NCBI RefSeq assembly: GCF_000264995.1
Contig: NW_006767436.1
Location: 95,769-147,138, forward strand
Source of the DNA: Punctularia strigosozonata HHB-11173 SS5
Taxonomy: Eukaryota; Basidiomycota; Agaricomycetes; Corticiales; Punctulariaceae
DNA: 51,370 bases
Reading direction: 5' to 3'
A program made the position numbers and the translations under genes. This document shows, in pieces, positions 11,163 through 22,372 of the stretch (the first letter of the stretch is position 1; each line of letters opens with the position of its first letter). A model generated the notes under the pieces. That model ran no database searches and was not told where the DNA came from. It worked only from the letters and a program-made list of their open reading frames with translations.

Positions 11163-11835
11163 ATGGCTGACGACTCGAAATCGGAGCCTTGCCACTGCAT
11201 CGAAAAACCCAGACAACGTGGACCTGATGGACGTAAGCTCGGCTTGGATCAGATGATCTTGCTGATGGATCCATGCTTGGGGGCGCACTGGCAAGCAATC
11301 AAGGTCAGCGGCTACGTATGTCGACGCTTGCACAATGTTCTTCCCCTGAACACCCGCGACACGAATGTAGGACCGCATTCGCAAGCTGGCGTTCGAAAGG
11401 TTGGCTATCGGCCGCGTTTACAATGACCAGCCGTCATTTGCCCATTCGTTATTGGTCTGCCAGGTACGCTATCGCGGTAATATGTCCACTATACCCCTGA
11501 TGCTCACGAATATTCAGGTTGCCGACCAATGGCAATTCCTGTGGGACTACGTGGACCTCTGGCCGCTTCGTCTATACCTTCGGTTTCTTCTCTCTGCGTA
11601 CGCGGATCCTGATACGCCTACCGGCATCGCCTTGAGGCTCAGGAAAAGTCTTGACGATCATTCTGTGAAGCATGAGACTGCCTCTGCATCTACTGCCTCC
11701 ACACAAAGTATCAACGATGATGATACTCTTGAGTGGGATGACCCGGAAGAACAACTTAACGTATGCTCTCCGTACATTCGTCCATTCCATCTGTTCACGA
11801 GACCGCAGGATACAACTACACGAACCTCTTCGTAA
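11163..11835 (+). CDS. Hypothetical protein downstream of the KDZ transposase
   Basis: The start is ATGGCTGACGACTCG. Exons at 11163-11303, 11371-11463 and 11518 onward join in phase 0. A further intron at 11761-11807 is optional, since both readings end at the TAA at 11835. The protein begins MADDSKSEPCHCIEKPRQRG and contains a helical stretch (DRIRKLAFERLAIGRVYNDQ), the aromatic-rich QWQFLWDYVDLWPLRLYLRF, and an acidic Ser/Thr-rich tail. No domain is recognised. It lies 126 bp after the transposase in the same orientation, so it may be cargo or a companion gene of that element, but no element boundary was found to prove it. Confidence 0.5.
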
Positions 11836-11984
11836 GCGGCCGCTCCATTGTCTTATGAGTACGATCGTTGGGCCACAGAGGAGGATCGCGCTGTATTCCT
11901 TCATTTCACGTATTCCATATAAACGTACTTCAATCGTGTACAATCCGGTGTGTAGTACAGAACCATAACGTGCGGTCCATTCGC

Positions 11985-12551
11985 TTAGGCCTCGCCAAAA
12001 CCCCACATGTACCGAAGGTTGGTAAGCGGGAACGCAATCCCGTTGCTCTTGAGAGTTGAATCAAGACGAACGTCGTGATGGCGTCTGCGGTGGCCAGAGC
12101 GCGGTGGCAAAGATGGTATCGCTGGCATCTTGATGGTGGAGGAAACAGGGTTGTGCGAATGCTGGTGGATGACCGGGATGTCGCAGACACGTTGTTCGCC
12201 TTCTCGTCCCAACCATGGTCGACTTTGATCCTAACCGTCTTTCCAGACAACTTGATGGCGCTCCCAGCCCAAGACGCCTCCTCTTCCGCAGCCACCACCT
12301 CTTCGGCGATTGACCGTCTTCCGCCTCGTTGACGCCCGATCCACAGCCTTCCCCGGAATATGAGATAAGACTTTCTTGTCCGCATCCAGCTCGTCGTCCG
12401 AGTCCAAGTCATCCGCACGCCGTGAGCGCCCGAGTTTTGCATGTGTTGGGTCCAGGCAGCATTGGGAAGCTGATCGTCGACGAGAGTGCTCACCGAAGGC
12501 GAGGCCGCGGTCGATCGACGACGTATTCGAAGCGGCCTCCTCGGCCGTCAC
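11985..12551 (-). pseudogene. Basic low-complexity reading frame with an internal stop
   Basis: The minus frame from ATG at 12551 encodes a Ser/Arg-rich, acidic-patch peptide (RRADDLDSDDELDADKKVL). It meets one TAG near 12230, then stays open to 11985 (ends TNLRYMWGFGEA). A GT-AG intron covering the stop can be drawn, but the joined frame ends soon after. It may be a decayed or spuriously open frame. No family is recognised. Confidence 0.2.
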
Positions 12552-12559
12552 TCCGGGGC

Positions 12560-14130
12560 CGTAAGGCAGGCCGGCGACGTCCGAGAAACAACCTCACGGG
12601 CTTTCATGCCAGTATCGCCCGCATATCTCCCCAACACATCGGCCATACACGCGCCCACCTACTACAAAAGTGAATGTATGTTGGATAAACCATGCAAAAG
12701 CTAGGCATGAGCGGGGAGACGCACCAGAATATCCACGGGATGCCGTCGTGCCCTTCAGGTTAAACCCTATTAACAAACTTGCGAATTCCAGCGCCGGCAT
12801 TGTCGTCCCGTTTTGTACTAGCTAAACACGTGCGCACGTAAGTATATGAAGTCAGAGGTCATGCTGCTATCCATTGTCCCACTGACCTGGAGCCGATGTC
12901 AAAAACCCGACGTAACTGTTCTATGTAACGATTGGATCGTAATGGTGAAGTTCGGATCGCAAGGTTGATGCTTGATGTTGTGGTATAAGCGAGACATGTT
13001 GTGTTAATAGTTATGACAAGCGTGTCGTACCAGAGAGTGGGGAAATGACGTGCTAACACAAACAGTTGTTAAGCTCTTGAAGAGCGCAGGGCAAAGCAAC
13101 CTAGCCAATTGTGCGATCAGAGACGATCTGGCACGCATGGTGCTGAGCACGTACCGGATATCCTAGAGAACGTTCGTCTCGACCCTGTGCCAGCGTATCT
13201 TGCATCTCGGCTTTCCTCGAACCGTTCTCATGTCCCACATAGACTCGATTTGTCGTTGATCGCTGAGTGGTGCAGTGGATGCAAGCCAGAGACGAACCAG
13301 TAGAGTCGGGACAGAGGGGCTGACAGCGGCTGGAGTCAGATGGAGACAGCCAGAGGCACGCCCAACCAGGCGAACGGAGTCTTGAAGAGGTAATATCACG
13401 TGATCCGACGATAAGCACTCGTGTCTTCCCGCTCAGTCGGGTTCCTCGCCGTCTGCCGCGCTGCCGATCGGCTTCAATTGAAGATATTGAAACCCAGCGG
13501 TAAGCCCTCTCTTCATCCTCTTGTGAGTAAAGTTTGATATGTTGTAGACTACTTATCGTTCATAATGGCTAAGAAAATTAGACCAGCGTTGGGTGTTCGA
13601 GGAGCGGTCAAGCCGCGACCTAAGGTCGGTACTCAGTTTCTGTGCTCATTCTAGCAAGCGCTAAGTGTATCGTAGAGGAAGGGTGATACCGGAGTTTGAA
13701 TAAGAGATGCTGGATCGGATAGGGTAGTGGGAATTAGTACCGGTGCCGCGTGTTCATGCCGGGACTGGGGATTCGAGGCGGCAGATCAATCATTGAATGC
13801 TTATCTTCGTCTTTGATCGTAACTGAGTGCACGTAATCAACATATCGAGAAGGTAGATACCATAATCGCCGCGAAATACCACCACGTCTTTGCGGATCGT
13901 CTTGGCAGCGCAATGGGTGCTCTTACCGTGTACTGCGCAAAGGGGCCAAAACGCCCAACCAACCCGACACCACACGCGAAATCAGACTTCAAGCGACGAA
14001 CCGCTGCAGCGAGCCGCGGCCCAACAACGCACACTCGACGCGACGGAAACAGAGCGCAAACGGATCACAGAACCTGTGATGCCGCAGGAGCAGCGCCGGT
14101 GCTTGCGCAGCTAGTTTAATGTGAATGACA
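12560..14130. other. Intergenic stretch without a supportable gene
   Basis: About 1.6 kb of balanced composition with only short, unrelated open frames. A 30-codon frame starting at 13565 (MAKKIRPALGVRGAV) has a possible GT-AG intron after it but could not be extended. No tRNA-like internal promoter pair was seen. Confidence 0.5.
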
Positions 14131-14139
14131 AACATGTAC

Positions 14140-16620
14140 AGGAACACCAGCCCTTACCGGTGCGTGTACAATGATGAGCGTCCGCGATCCCGCTGGGGTA
14201 TCTGAGTGAGGCGGTTTCTGCGCGTGAGCAAGAAGTCCACAGCTGATTGCGAATGACGTATTACTGCAGCAACTGAAGCCCTTACCAGCGTATGTACACG
14301 GAAGTTAGAAACGTTCACTTGCATTCACACAAGAGGACGACGCTGATGCAGGCACAGCTGGGATATCTGAGTGAGGTGACCGGTGGGCGTTAACGATAAA
14401 TCTTGGGAGCGAGCTGCAGCACTCACCAGGGTATCTGCGAGGGGACGGAAATGGTGTGTGCCCTAATCATCGAACTAATGAGCTGACGGAAGCCGCCAAA
14501 GTGTGGACGTAGCTAGAATGTGTGACAAAGGGTCGCTGCGCGAGCATGTCTGGTTCTCGTAACAAGTGCAGCACTAACCAGGGTATATGCGAGGGATGTC
14601 TGGATGTAAGAGGCCCGTTACCGAAAGGAACGATACAGCGAAGCAGCGGCGTAGATGTAGCTGGAATATGTGATGAAGGGACCGCCGTGCGTGCACAACT
14701 CATCTTCATGAAGAATGCAACATTTACCAGAGTATATACGGGAACGGCGGGATATGTGCAGCCCTGATCTGGATGCAGCGGGTCGGCGGCGGTGTAGAGG
14801 TAGCTAAAATATATAAAAAAGCGAGTGCTGCGCATGCACGGCCCGTCCCGGGATCAGATACAGCCGTTGCCAGAGTATATGCAAGAGAATCCCGCAGGTA
14901 TGCCAGCCCCATGACGGATTTGAAGAGCCGCAGTGCAGAGGCGGTGTAGGTGTAGCTGAAGTATGCCACGAAGGGAACACCGTGAATGCACGGAGGATTC
15001 CCCACAGCAGATGCAGCACTTACAAGAGTATATGCAAGAGATGGTGAAAAATATGCGAGCCAGGTGCCAAGAGTAAAGGAGGTGGCATAGGTGCAGCTGT
15101 AGTATGTGACGAAGAGAATGGCGGGTCCCCAGCGGAAACACGATACTTACTGCAGTATATGCGCGAGCGGTGGGATATATGCAGCCCCGATCTGGATGCA
15201 GCGGGTCAGCGGCGGTGTAGAAATAGCTAGAATATATAACAGAGCGAGTGCTGCGCGTGCGCGGTCCGGCCCGGGATCAGATAAAGCCGTTGCCAGAGTA
15301 TATGCAAGAGAATCCCGCAGGAGGGAATGCTGCGAGGCGGGTCCCCAGCGGAAACACGGTACTTACTGCAGTATATGCGCGAGCGGCGGGATATATGCAG
15401 CCCCGATCTGGATGCAGCGGGTCNNNNNNNNNNNNNNNNNNNNNNNNNNNNNNNNNNNNNNNNNNNNNNNNNNNNNNNNNNNNNNNNNNNNNNNNNNNNN
15501 NNNNNNNNNNNNNNNNNNNNNNNNNNNNNNNNNNNNNNNNNNNNNNNNNNNNNNNNNNNNNNNNNNNNNNNNNNNNNNNNNNNNNNNNNNNNNNNNNNNN
15601 NNNNNNNNNNNNNNNNNNNNNNNNNNNNNNNNNNNNNNNNNNNNNNNNNNNNNNNNNNNNNNNNNNNNNNNNNNNNNNNNNNNNNNNNNNNNNNNNNNNN
15701 NNNNNNNNNNNNNNNNNNNNNNNNNNNNNNNNNNNNNNNNNNNNNNNNNNNNNNNNNNNNNNNNNNNNNNNNNNNNNNNNNNNNNNNNNNNNNNNNNNNN
15801 NNNNNNNNNNNNNNNNNNNNNNNNNNNNNNNNNNNNNNNNNNNNNNNNNNNNNNNNNATCTGGATGCAGCGGGTCAGCGGCGGTGTAGAAATAGCTAGAA
15901 TATATAACAGAGCGAGTGCTGCGCGTGCGCGGTCCGGCCCGGGATCAGATAAAGCCGTTGCCAGAGTATATGCAAGAGAATCCCGCAGGAGGGAATGCTG
16001 CGAGGCGGGTCCCCAGCGGAAACACGGTACTTACTGCAGTATATGCGCGAGCGGCGGGATATATGCAGCCCCGATCTGGATGCAGCGGGTCGGCGGCGGT
16101 GTAGAGGTAGCTAAGATATATAACAAAGCGAGTGCTGCGCGTGCGCGGCCCATCCCGGGATCAGATAAAGCCGTTGCCAGAGTATATGCAAGAGAATCCC
16201 GCAGGTATGCCAGCCCCATGACGGATTTGAAGAGCCGCAGTGCAGAGGCGGTGTAGGTGTAGCTGAAGTATGCCACGAAGGGAACGCCGTGAATGCACGG
16301 AGGATTCCCCACAGCAGATGCAGCACTTACAAGAGTATATGCAAGAGATGGTGAAAAATATGCGAGCCAGGTGCCAAGAGTAAAGGAGGTGGCATAGGTG
16401 CAGCTGTAGTATGTGACGAAGGGAATGGCGGGTCCCCAGCGGAAACACGGTACTTACTGCAGTATATGCGCGAGCGGTGGGATATATGCAACCCCGATCT
16501 GGACGCAGCGGGTCGGCGGCAGTGTAGAGGTAGCCATAATATGTGACGAAGCGAGTGCTTGTCTGCCAGCGCGCTTAGAAGCTGTTGCTGCAGTATATAG
16601 TACAGGTATGATATCCCACG
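14140..16620. repeat. Complex tandem array with about 130-150 bp units and higher-order duplication
   Basis: A core of the form TTACCAGAGTATATGCGAGAG recurs at about 14150, 14280, 14422, 14570, 14720, 14866, 15018, 15146, 15288, 15358, 15958, 16029, 16173, 16324, 16455 and 16590. A second box (GTGTAGGTGTAGCTGAAGTA, then a TGTGACGAAGGGA-like tail) sits between cores. The left units are diverged. Units right of 14740 are nearly identical in blocks: about 14785-15190 matches about 16092-16497 with only a few differences, at an offset of 1307 bp. One 213 bp block is found on both sides of the gap. No real coding frame is supported on either strand. Confidence 0.85.
15424..15857. other. Assembly gap of 434 N
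   Basis: A run of N lies inside the tandem array, with the same repeat sequence on both sides. The array probably collapsed or could not be spanned, so the true length here is unknown and open frames crossing it are artefacts. Confidence 0.99.
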
Positions 16621-16689
16621 GCCAGCCGCATTTCATTTGGCTGCGCCAACGGTGCACATTTTGCTGTGGTTTATGGTCGAGATAAGCCA

Positions 16690-18014
16690 TCGCATTTTAT
16701 GCAAGACGCTTTTGTGGAAACTGCTGGCATACATCTACTGAAACAGTCACTAGGGCTGCCCTATGATGCGATCGGTACATGAGTACCGGCGAAGTAATAT
16801 CAATGGAGGTAGAGCGGGACTGACAGCTTGGAACAGACTCAGTCAGGACGAAGCCGTGGGGACATAGCTTCCTAATCTTCCTGCCGAGCTACGGGAAGGT
16901 GAGAAGCGGCAAGGACGAGGCAAAAGCGTACACGATCACGCCCTGTAAGCCGGAGACAACGCCAATCTGGTAGGCGGACAAGCATCAGCGCATCGGGGTA
17001 TCACGCGCGAGCGAAGAGTAGCCCGACCTGTGGATATGTAAACAGGATTCCTGTTTTCGCGGCATCAGCGTGAAGAGGTCGAACTAGCGTGGTATCCTCG
17101 GCAATCAACCGTACCCGAACCCATAGCTGATCAGGTCCAGGAAGTTCAGACATCAGTTCCCGCACCACAGAAAGACAAAAAGGACAGAACTCGGCGAGCA
17201 TGCGTTCCGTCCGCTGGTATCATCCGGATCACGTCGTGAACGATTCCCGCTTTCGCGGATCTCAGCCGGGCACTTCCCGACGGGACCCATGCCCTCCACC
17301 ACCTCCAAGCCTGCCAGGAAGCACCCCATAGTAGCGAAGAGCCGAAGATGGAGTCGAGAATGAGCCAAACGTCAGGGTCGTGACACCAGCACCCGCAGCA
17401 GTGCTCTTGGGTCCAGACAAACCTCGAACCGGCGCTCAACTACGAGTCCGTCATGAACGCACGCGAAGCAGCGAAGTTCAGAGCGATAGAGGGCCCTGTG
17501 GGAAGACGAAGTTGTTAGTGCGCTTGATGGACCAGCGGGAACGATGGATGGACATGTTTGGGTGCGGAGCGAGGACAGTAAGTCGCCCTTGGTCTTGGAG
17601 TAGCGGTAGGATACCGCTAGTGGAGTCTTTTAGTATGAATCGGTGAAGAGACCGAGGTGTTTGAACTGACCAAGTCCGAAAAGCAAGAATGCAATGTAAG
17701 TTACATAGATAACGGCGTTTGAAGCGGCTGCATAGTCCCAGCTGGTCAGACACCGTCAACGAACCGCGCATTGAAAGGCGGATGGCGTTCCAATTCTGTG
17801 AGCCTCTCTTGACTTTCAGCTTCTTGGATGCCTGGCTTCGTGTTATCGAGGTCGGAAGGCACAGAAAACCCGCTCTTCCAGCCTGTGGTGAAGTCCAAGG
17901 CCGCTGCATAACAAAGCCAAACATGGCATGGTCCCTTTCCCCCCTCACCGGCGTCACAGGCTTGTTACGAGTGTACTTCTCTGACCGATCTATCGACCGC
18001 AATAATTGGTATAT
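16690..18014. other. Intergenic stretch without a recognised gene
   Basis: Several unrelated open frames of 66-185 codons occur, mostly on the minus strand (17,146-17,439 and 17,478-18,035). None shows domain-like composition or joins well across introns. A promoter for the carrier gene should lie in the last 200 bp, but no clear TATA box is placed correctly. Confidence 0.4.
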
Positions 18015-19469
18015 ATGAGCAATGTTGGGCAGCAATTGCTGTCAGGTCAGTCCGGATCAGATTTCCTGCGGTCAGCAATGTTGAAGTTGTTTCTCCAGGC
18101 GCGGCCTCAGGATTTGCTTCAACAGTCGCTCTTCAACCATGTGAGTAGAGTCGATACTCTCTGAGTCATGCACTCACCTACGGGATCATCACTAGTTGAC
18201 TTCTTGAAGACACGAGTCCAACAGACCGATGGAACCCTGAAATCCAAGTACGTGCCTTCGCGCTCAATGTGACGAACTGCCGTGTTCTGATCTTCATGCA
18301 TACAGAGCAGTGAAGAGCCCGCTCAAGATCACAAGACAGGTGATTGCGGAAAACGGGATATTGGAGTTATGGCGAGGGACGAATGCTACGCTCATCAGGT
18401 ACGTATATGCCTGTGCGGTGTTTTCCCTTCCCCAACCCCCTCTCCCGGACGTTATGTGCTGACCCGATCTTCATCCCCCTTGTAGAAATGTCCCCGGAGT
18501 GGCGATTTACATGTCTGGCCTCACTCAAATACGGACATTCATGGCGTCGTCGCCCTACTTTGCCTCTGTGCAGAAACTTCGCTCAGGTTCTTCGTCACCT
18601 GCTCATTCCCATGCCTCTGTGCTACCCTCCCTGACTAGCGGCGGTAATCTCATTGCCGGAGCCGTGACTCGCGTCAGCGTCGGATTCGTACTTAACCCCT
18701 TCTCAGTGCTCAAAGCCCGTTACGAGGTACGCCATCGTCCTCGTTCTCAGCCGTCCGGCCCAGGCCTGATATGGAGGCTGATTTGACAGAGTAACATGTA
18801 CGCGTACACGTCTCTGTCTGGTGCCTTGGTATCGATAGTGCGCGGCGGTCCCCGAGAACTCTTCCGGGGCTTCCTTGCGTCCGCGCTACGCGACGCGCCA
18901 TATGCGGGCCTTTTCGTAGTGTTCTACGAAGGCATCAAGCGAGAAACATGTGAGTATATCATTCGATGCCAGTGAACGTTACTGGTCTCGCCCTCGTGGT
19001 GTCGAGCTGACCACAGCCTACCTTTTGCCACCAACGTCCTCCGTACTGTCGACCAGCGTGCACAGCATCTCCGCTGCGTCCGCGGGCGCAATCGCTACCA
19101 TCCTCACGCATCCCTTTGACGTGATTAAGGTGAATACTTCGCCTTCCTTCATTGCATTCACGCTAGTGCTCACCTCGGCGTCGCAGACCAAGATTCAAGT
19201 ACGGCAGGAAGACCGATACCAAGGTCTATGGACGACGACCAAGACGATATGGACGGTGTGCCTTATCTTGCATCTTATCATGCAATCATTGACTCATGGG
19301 GGCCTGATTATAGCAACGGGGTGTATTTGGCTTCCTTGACGGGGCCGCTCTCCGACTTTCGCGCAAGGTCCTCAGCTCTGCCATTGGCTGGGCGGTGTAC
19401 GAGGGCATCCTGCTGTTCCAGGTCCGCATGGTCCACGCCAAAGAAGTCTACGGCAAATCTGCAGGCTAG
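18015..19469 (+). CDS. hem25: Mitochondrial carrier, Hem25/SLC25A38 type (glycine import for heme synthesis)
   Basis: An inner-membrane carrier of the family that imports glycine for 5-aminolevulinate synthesis and supports heme production. Nine exons join without a frame break into 318 codons: 18015-18045, 18099-18140, 18196-18247, 18306-18398, 18486-18726, 18790-18949, 19017-19129, 19187-19255 and 19314-19469. Three carrier repeats are visible from their signatures: QPFDFLKTR (with LLSGAASGFASTVALQP before it), NPFSVLKAR, and HPFDVIKTK. Related pieces are LWRGTNATLIRNVPGVAIYM, LFRGFLASALRDAPYAGLF and GFLDGAALRLSRKVLSSAIG. The start at 18015 was chosen because it gives MSNVGQQLLSG directly in frame; the next ATG (18022) is out of frame. 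Length and order fit the family. The Hem25 assignment over other SLC25 carriers rests on the first-repeat sequence and the non-acidic second signature. Confidence 0.85.
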
Positions 19470-20011
19470 ATCACACACGTTTTGACTAACCACTACTAGT
19501 TTGTATGCTTGCATGGTAATACTAATGAACAGTGAACCTTCGCACCCCTTAATCTGATAAATCAATGGAAGTGTCCCAGATCACGTGGAAAGCTGCGGAA
19601 GCTGCAGTGTTCCGTCCTTCTTTGGCCCACGGCCTGCATGCAGCCTTCCCAACACGCCCTGTTTGCTATTGCGTAAGGACTCACATCATGTCAACGCTCC
19701 CCAGGACGGAGCATGTATCAGTAATATCGCTCTCACATTCAACTGCCATCCAAGCTATGATAATGACCGCCGCCATCGGAGTCTATCGCGAGAGTTGCGA
19801 TAATTGTCTACCTTTGTGGAAGAAACATCACTCCAATTTACCGATAACAACGCATTGCCAGCGTTGACGACGCTCATTGGTGCCCCTGGAGATTTGAGGA
19901 AACCATCACGACAGCTTCGTAGACACTCTGTGCCGTCCTCGACCAACACCACCCTGAAGCACATGTACAGCCTTCCCGCACAGTCGTGTCAAGAGCTGCA
20001 TATTTCACGCT

Positions 20012-20020
20012 CGTATAAAT
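20012..20020 (+). promoter_or_regulatory. Probable TATA box of the arrestin-like gene
   Basis: CGTATAAATC lies about 55-60 bp upstream of the ATG at 20072, a usual spacing for a fungal TATA with a short leader. Before it, 19,480-20,000 shows no other gene. Confidence 0.45.
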
Positions 20021-20071
20021 CGCTGGCTCTTCCCCGGCATATGGTCGACATTGTGTCTGCTGGTATTCACC

Positions 20072-21745
20072 ATGAGCGACGACCTCCCGGCGTACTCGGG
20101 TGCTCAATCCCAACAACATCCTTCTGCAGCCGCACGACGAGAACTCGTCTCCCACGAAGTTCATATCGAAGATGGCAAAGGCAGCCCTTGGTTCACGTTG
20201 AAATTGCGTAGTCGCGCACGCGATGCCAAGTTCGTGCCCGAGTTCTGGGAAGGCGACACGATTACAGGCTCCGTCGAGCTCGACCTTCAGAAACCCGACG
20301 CTATAGTTGCGATCACTGTTTCGGTCAGTCAAATGCTGAGATTATCTACACTTCTCATCGACGCAGATACTAGATTATGGGCGTCGCGATACTTCCTAAG
20401 TGGGCGTCCGGACCCTCGCTCCACTTCCACAGAGAAACGTACACATTATGGAGAGCAGAACAAGACGATCTCAACCCACCTGGCTTCAATCCCTCCGCAG
20501 TATCTAGTACGCCAGCTTCCAAGAAATCACTCAAGCTTGTTGGCCAGTACACGTTTCCTTTCTCCTTCAAGCTACCGCGCGAGGTTACGTATACCCTCCC
20601 CAAGACCATCGCCCACAAAGCTGGCGATGATGGGACGCCGAAGACGTATCGCATGCCACCTACATGCGAAGACGTAGGCGGCCAATTTTCGATTTACTAT
20701 CACCTTGAGGTCCACGTGCAGCGTGGAAGGTTCAGGATAGATACACGGTTTGCTATGCAAATACGCACAATCACAAGCGGAGGATCTCATACGTGGACAG
20801 GTTGAACCAGCACTTCGTCTATCACCCGAAATCTCAGCCCAGTCCACCCTCTGAATTGCGTCAGCTGGTCTATCAGGAGAACGCGGATGCTCTCATAGGC
20901 CCTATGGGTGATCGCGACGGTTGGCTAGACGTAGATGCGATAACTGTCAACGGTATGCTTTTCGGAAAGCAGAAGGTTCAAGTACGATGCACGGTACGTG
21001 CTTCACTCACCGTGTATACTAAATCTGACATCGGTATCCAGCTATCTCTCGCAAAGCCTGTAAGCGGTTTGTGCCAGATATGACTTCCCAGCTGATCACA
21101 CGCTATCGGGTCCTGCTAGCTTTGCTACACGCGGAGCACACCGATACCCCTTTCACTGCGCATCCAATGCGAAGACGACACGGCTTTGGACCTTTTCGCT
21201 CAGCCGGAAGCACCACGCGTGTGTCTCATAAGGCGCCAAACGTGCAATCCTCGTGTGCAAGGGAACGTCAACGAAGCGGATAAGAGTACGGATGCCAGTT
21301 ACCTTGTTATCAAAGATATCTTGGCGGAAGCGAGTTGGTGGCCAGACCGTGGAGCGCACAACGCTGCCAACGAGCGCGCTCTCCAAGGGGAGATCAAAAT
21401 TCCGGTTGACGTTCGACCCACAACTTACTTCGCCATTTTGAGCATTACTGTAAGTTAGACCGTGTCAGCCATACCATGCCCGGAAGCGCTGACTTACACA
21501 ACTAGTATGCTGTCGTCGTACAGCCGTTCTCGGTGCCGGGCTTCTCTCCCGAACCGTCCACGTCGGACAGGAAGAGCATACTGACTCCGACGATTCCCAC
21601 CTTGTCTTCGTCAGAGGTTGAAATCGCTACGTCCTACGCGAACGGCCCAAGGCCCAAGGCATTCACACCTCCGGGCTACGACGCACTCCGGAAGGTGGCT
21701 CCCGATCGAACCAATCTTGGCATATACGGTTCAGGAGGTCTCTAG
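20072..21745 (+). CDS. Arrestin-like domain protein
   Basis: Begins MSDDLPAYSGAQSQQ. The first exon (20072-20323) is 84 codons, and the next begins at 20374 (IMGVAILPKWASGPSLHF). Later exons carry QYTFPFSFKLPREVTYTLP, QFSIYYHLEVHVQRGRFR and, after two more introns, a second beta-rich half with TPIPLSLRIQCEDDTALDLF and EIKIPVDVRPTTYFAILSIT. The last exon ends GIYGSGGL. The pattern FWEGDTITGSVELDL, then FPFSFKLP, then YYHLEVHV is typical of fungal arrestin N-terminal domains, which act as adaptors, often between ubiquitin ligases and membrane transporters. No PY ligase-binding motif was noticed, so the adaptor role is inferred from the fold only. The middle intron boundaries near 20,800-21,130 are approximate. 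Confidence 0.7.
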
Positions 21746-21836
21746 AAGAAGGCCCATTCACCGCCGTCAATATCGGCAATTGTGCCATGGTATGGATCTA
21801 ATCAAGACCATCTACGTAAATAAATACACCGTTCTA

Positions 21837-22330
21837 TGAGTAATCCTTCTTGATGAAGTCGGCGAGAGTGTTGAATGAATTTTGTTCGAAGCGCATCAAT
21901 AATGCCCTGTAGAGGCACCCTCAAAGCGGGAGGTAACTCTTTCCTGATTTAGATGTACGATCTTGGAGCCTCTCCGGTACTTCTGGGTGGCAGTCGGTGC
22001 CGGTCTACCTCGCGAGCCTAACGCCCGCCGACTGAATGACGGCGCCGCTGTCTTTTCTGACCAAGAACAGATCAGCGCCATTGTCGCCAATCGAGGACAA
22101 AAGCTGTTTGTGGACCTATTGGCGAGGCGAACGAGGGGTGACATAAAAGTCTGCTGACTTCGCCAGAGTGAATCACCGACCGCATGGTCGAACAAACCTT
22201 GCCATATTCCTGTAGCGGTGCCACCGCGGAGGTCATGCATGGCGGTCTCCAGAAAAGAGAAGGTTCAAGTATATCGAAGAGCATTTCCGGCCGTTCAGAT
22301 ATATCCACATTGTTTCTCTATCGAAGTTGA
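21837..22330 (-). pseudogene. Decayed partial copy of the 3' end of the acyl-CoA dehydrogenase gene
   Basis: On the minus strand the end encodes NSFNTLADFIKKDYS and a stop, matching the neighbour's [17 protein letters not shown] and stop. Farther in, TACGATCTTGGAGCCTCTCC.. matches TACGATCTTCGAGTCCCTCC.. around the intron and the WRDSKI codons, and ACGGCGCCGCTG matches GCGGCGCCGCTG. The copy's GAIYEGTS region is altered (the catalytic-base segment is not preserved), and the middle contains stops. Similarity is clear from 21837 to about 22060 and doubtful beyond. It lies directly downstream of the intact gene in the same orientation, so it looks like a dead tandem duplicate. Confidence 0.65.
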
Positions 22331-22372
22331 TGGCCAGTGTGAATACATATACGTATACACATGCGTGTAATG

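Noticed and set aside
15106-16256. Long plus-strand open frames (260, 216 and 309 codons) over the tandem array
   Set aside because: They are open only because they cross the 434 N; the real sequence on either side is non-coding satellite-like repeat.
17478-18035. 185-codon minus-strand frame
   Set aside because: It overlaps the start of the carrier gene on the other strand, has random-like composition and no splice support.
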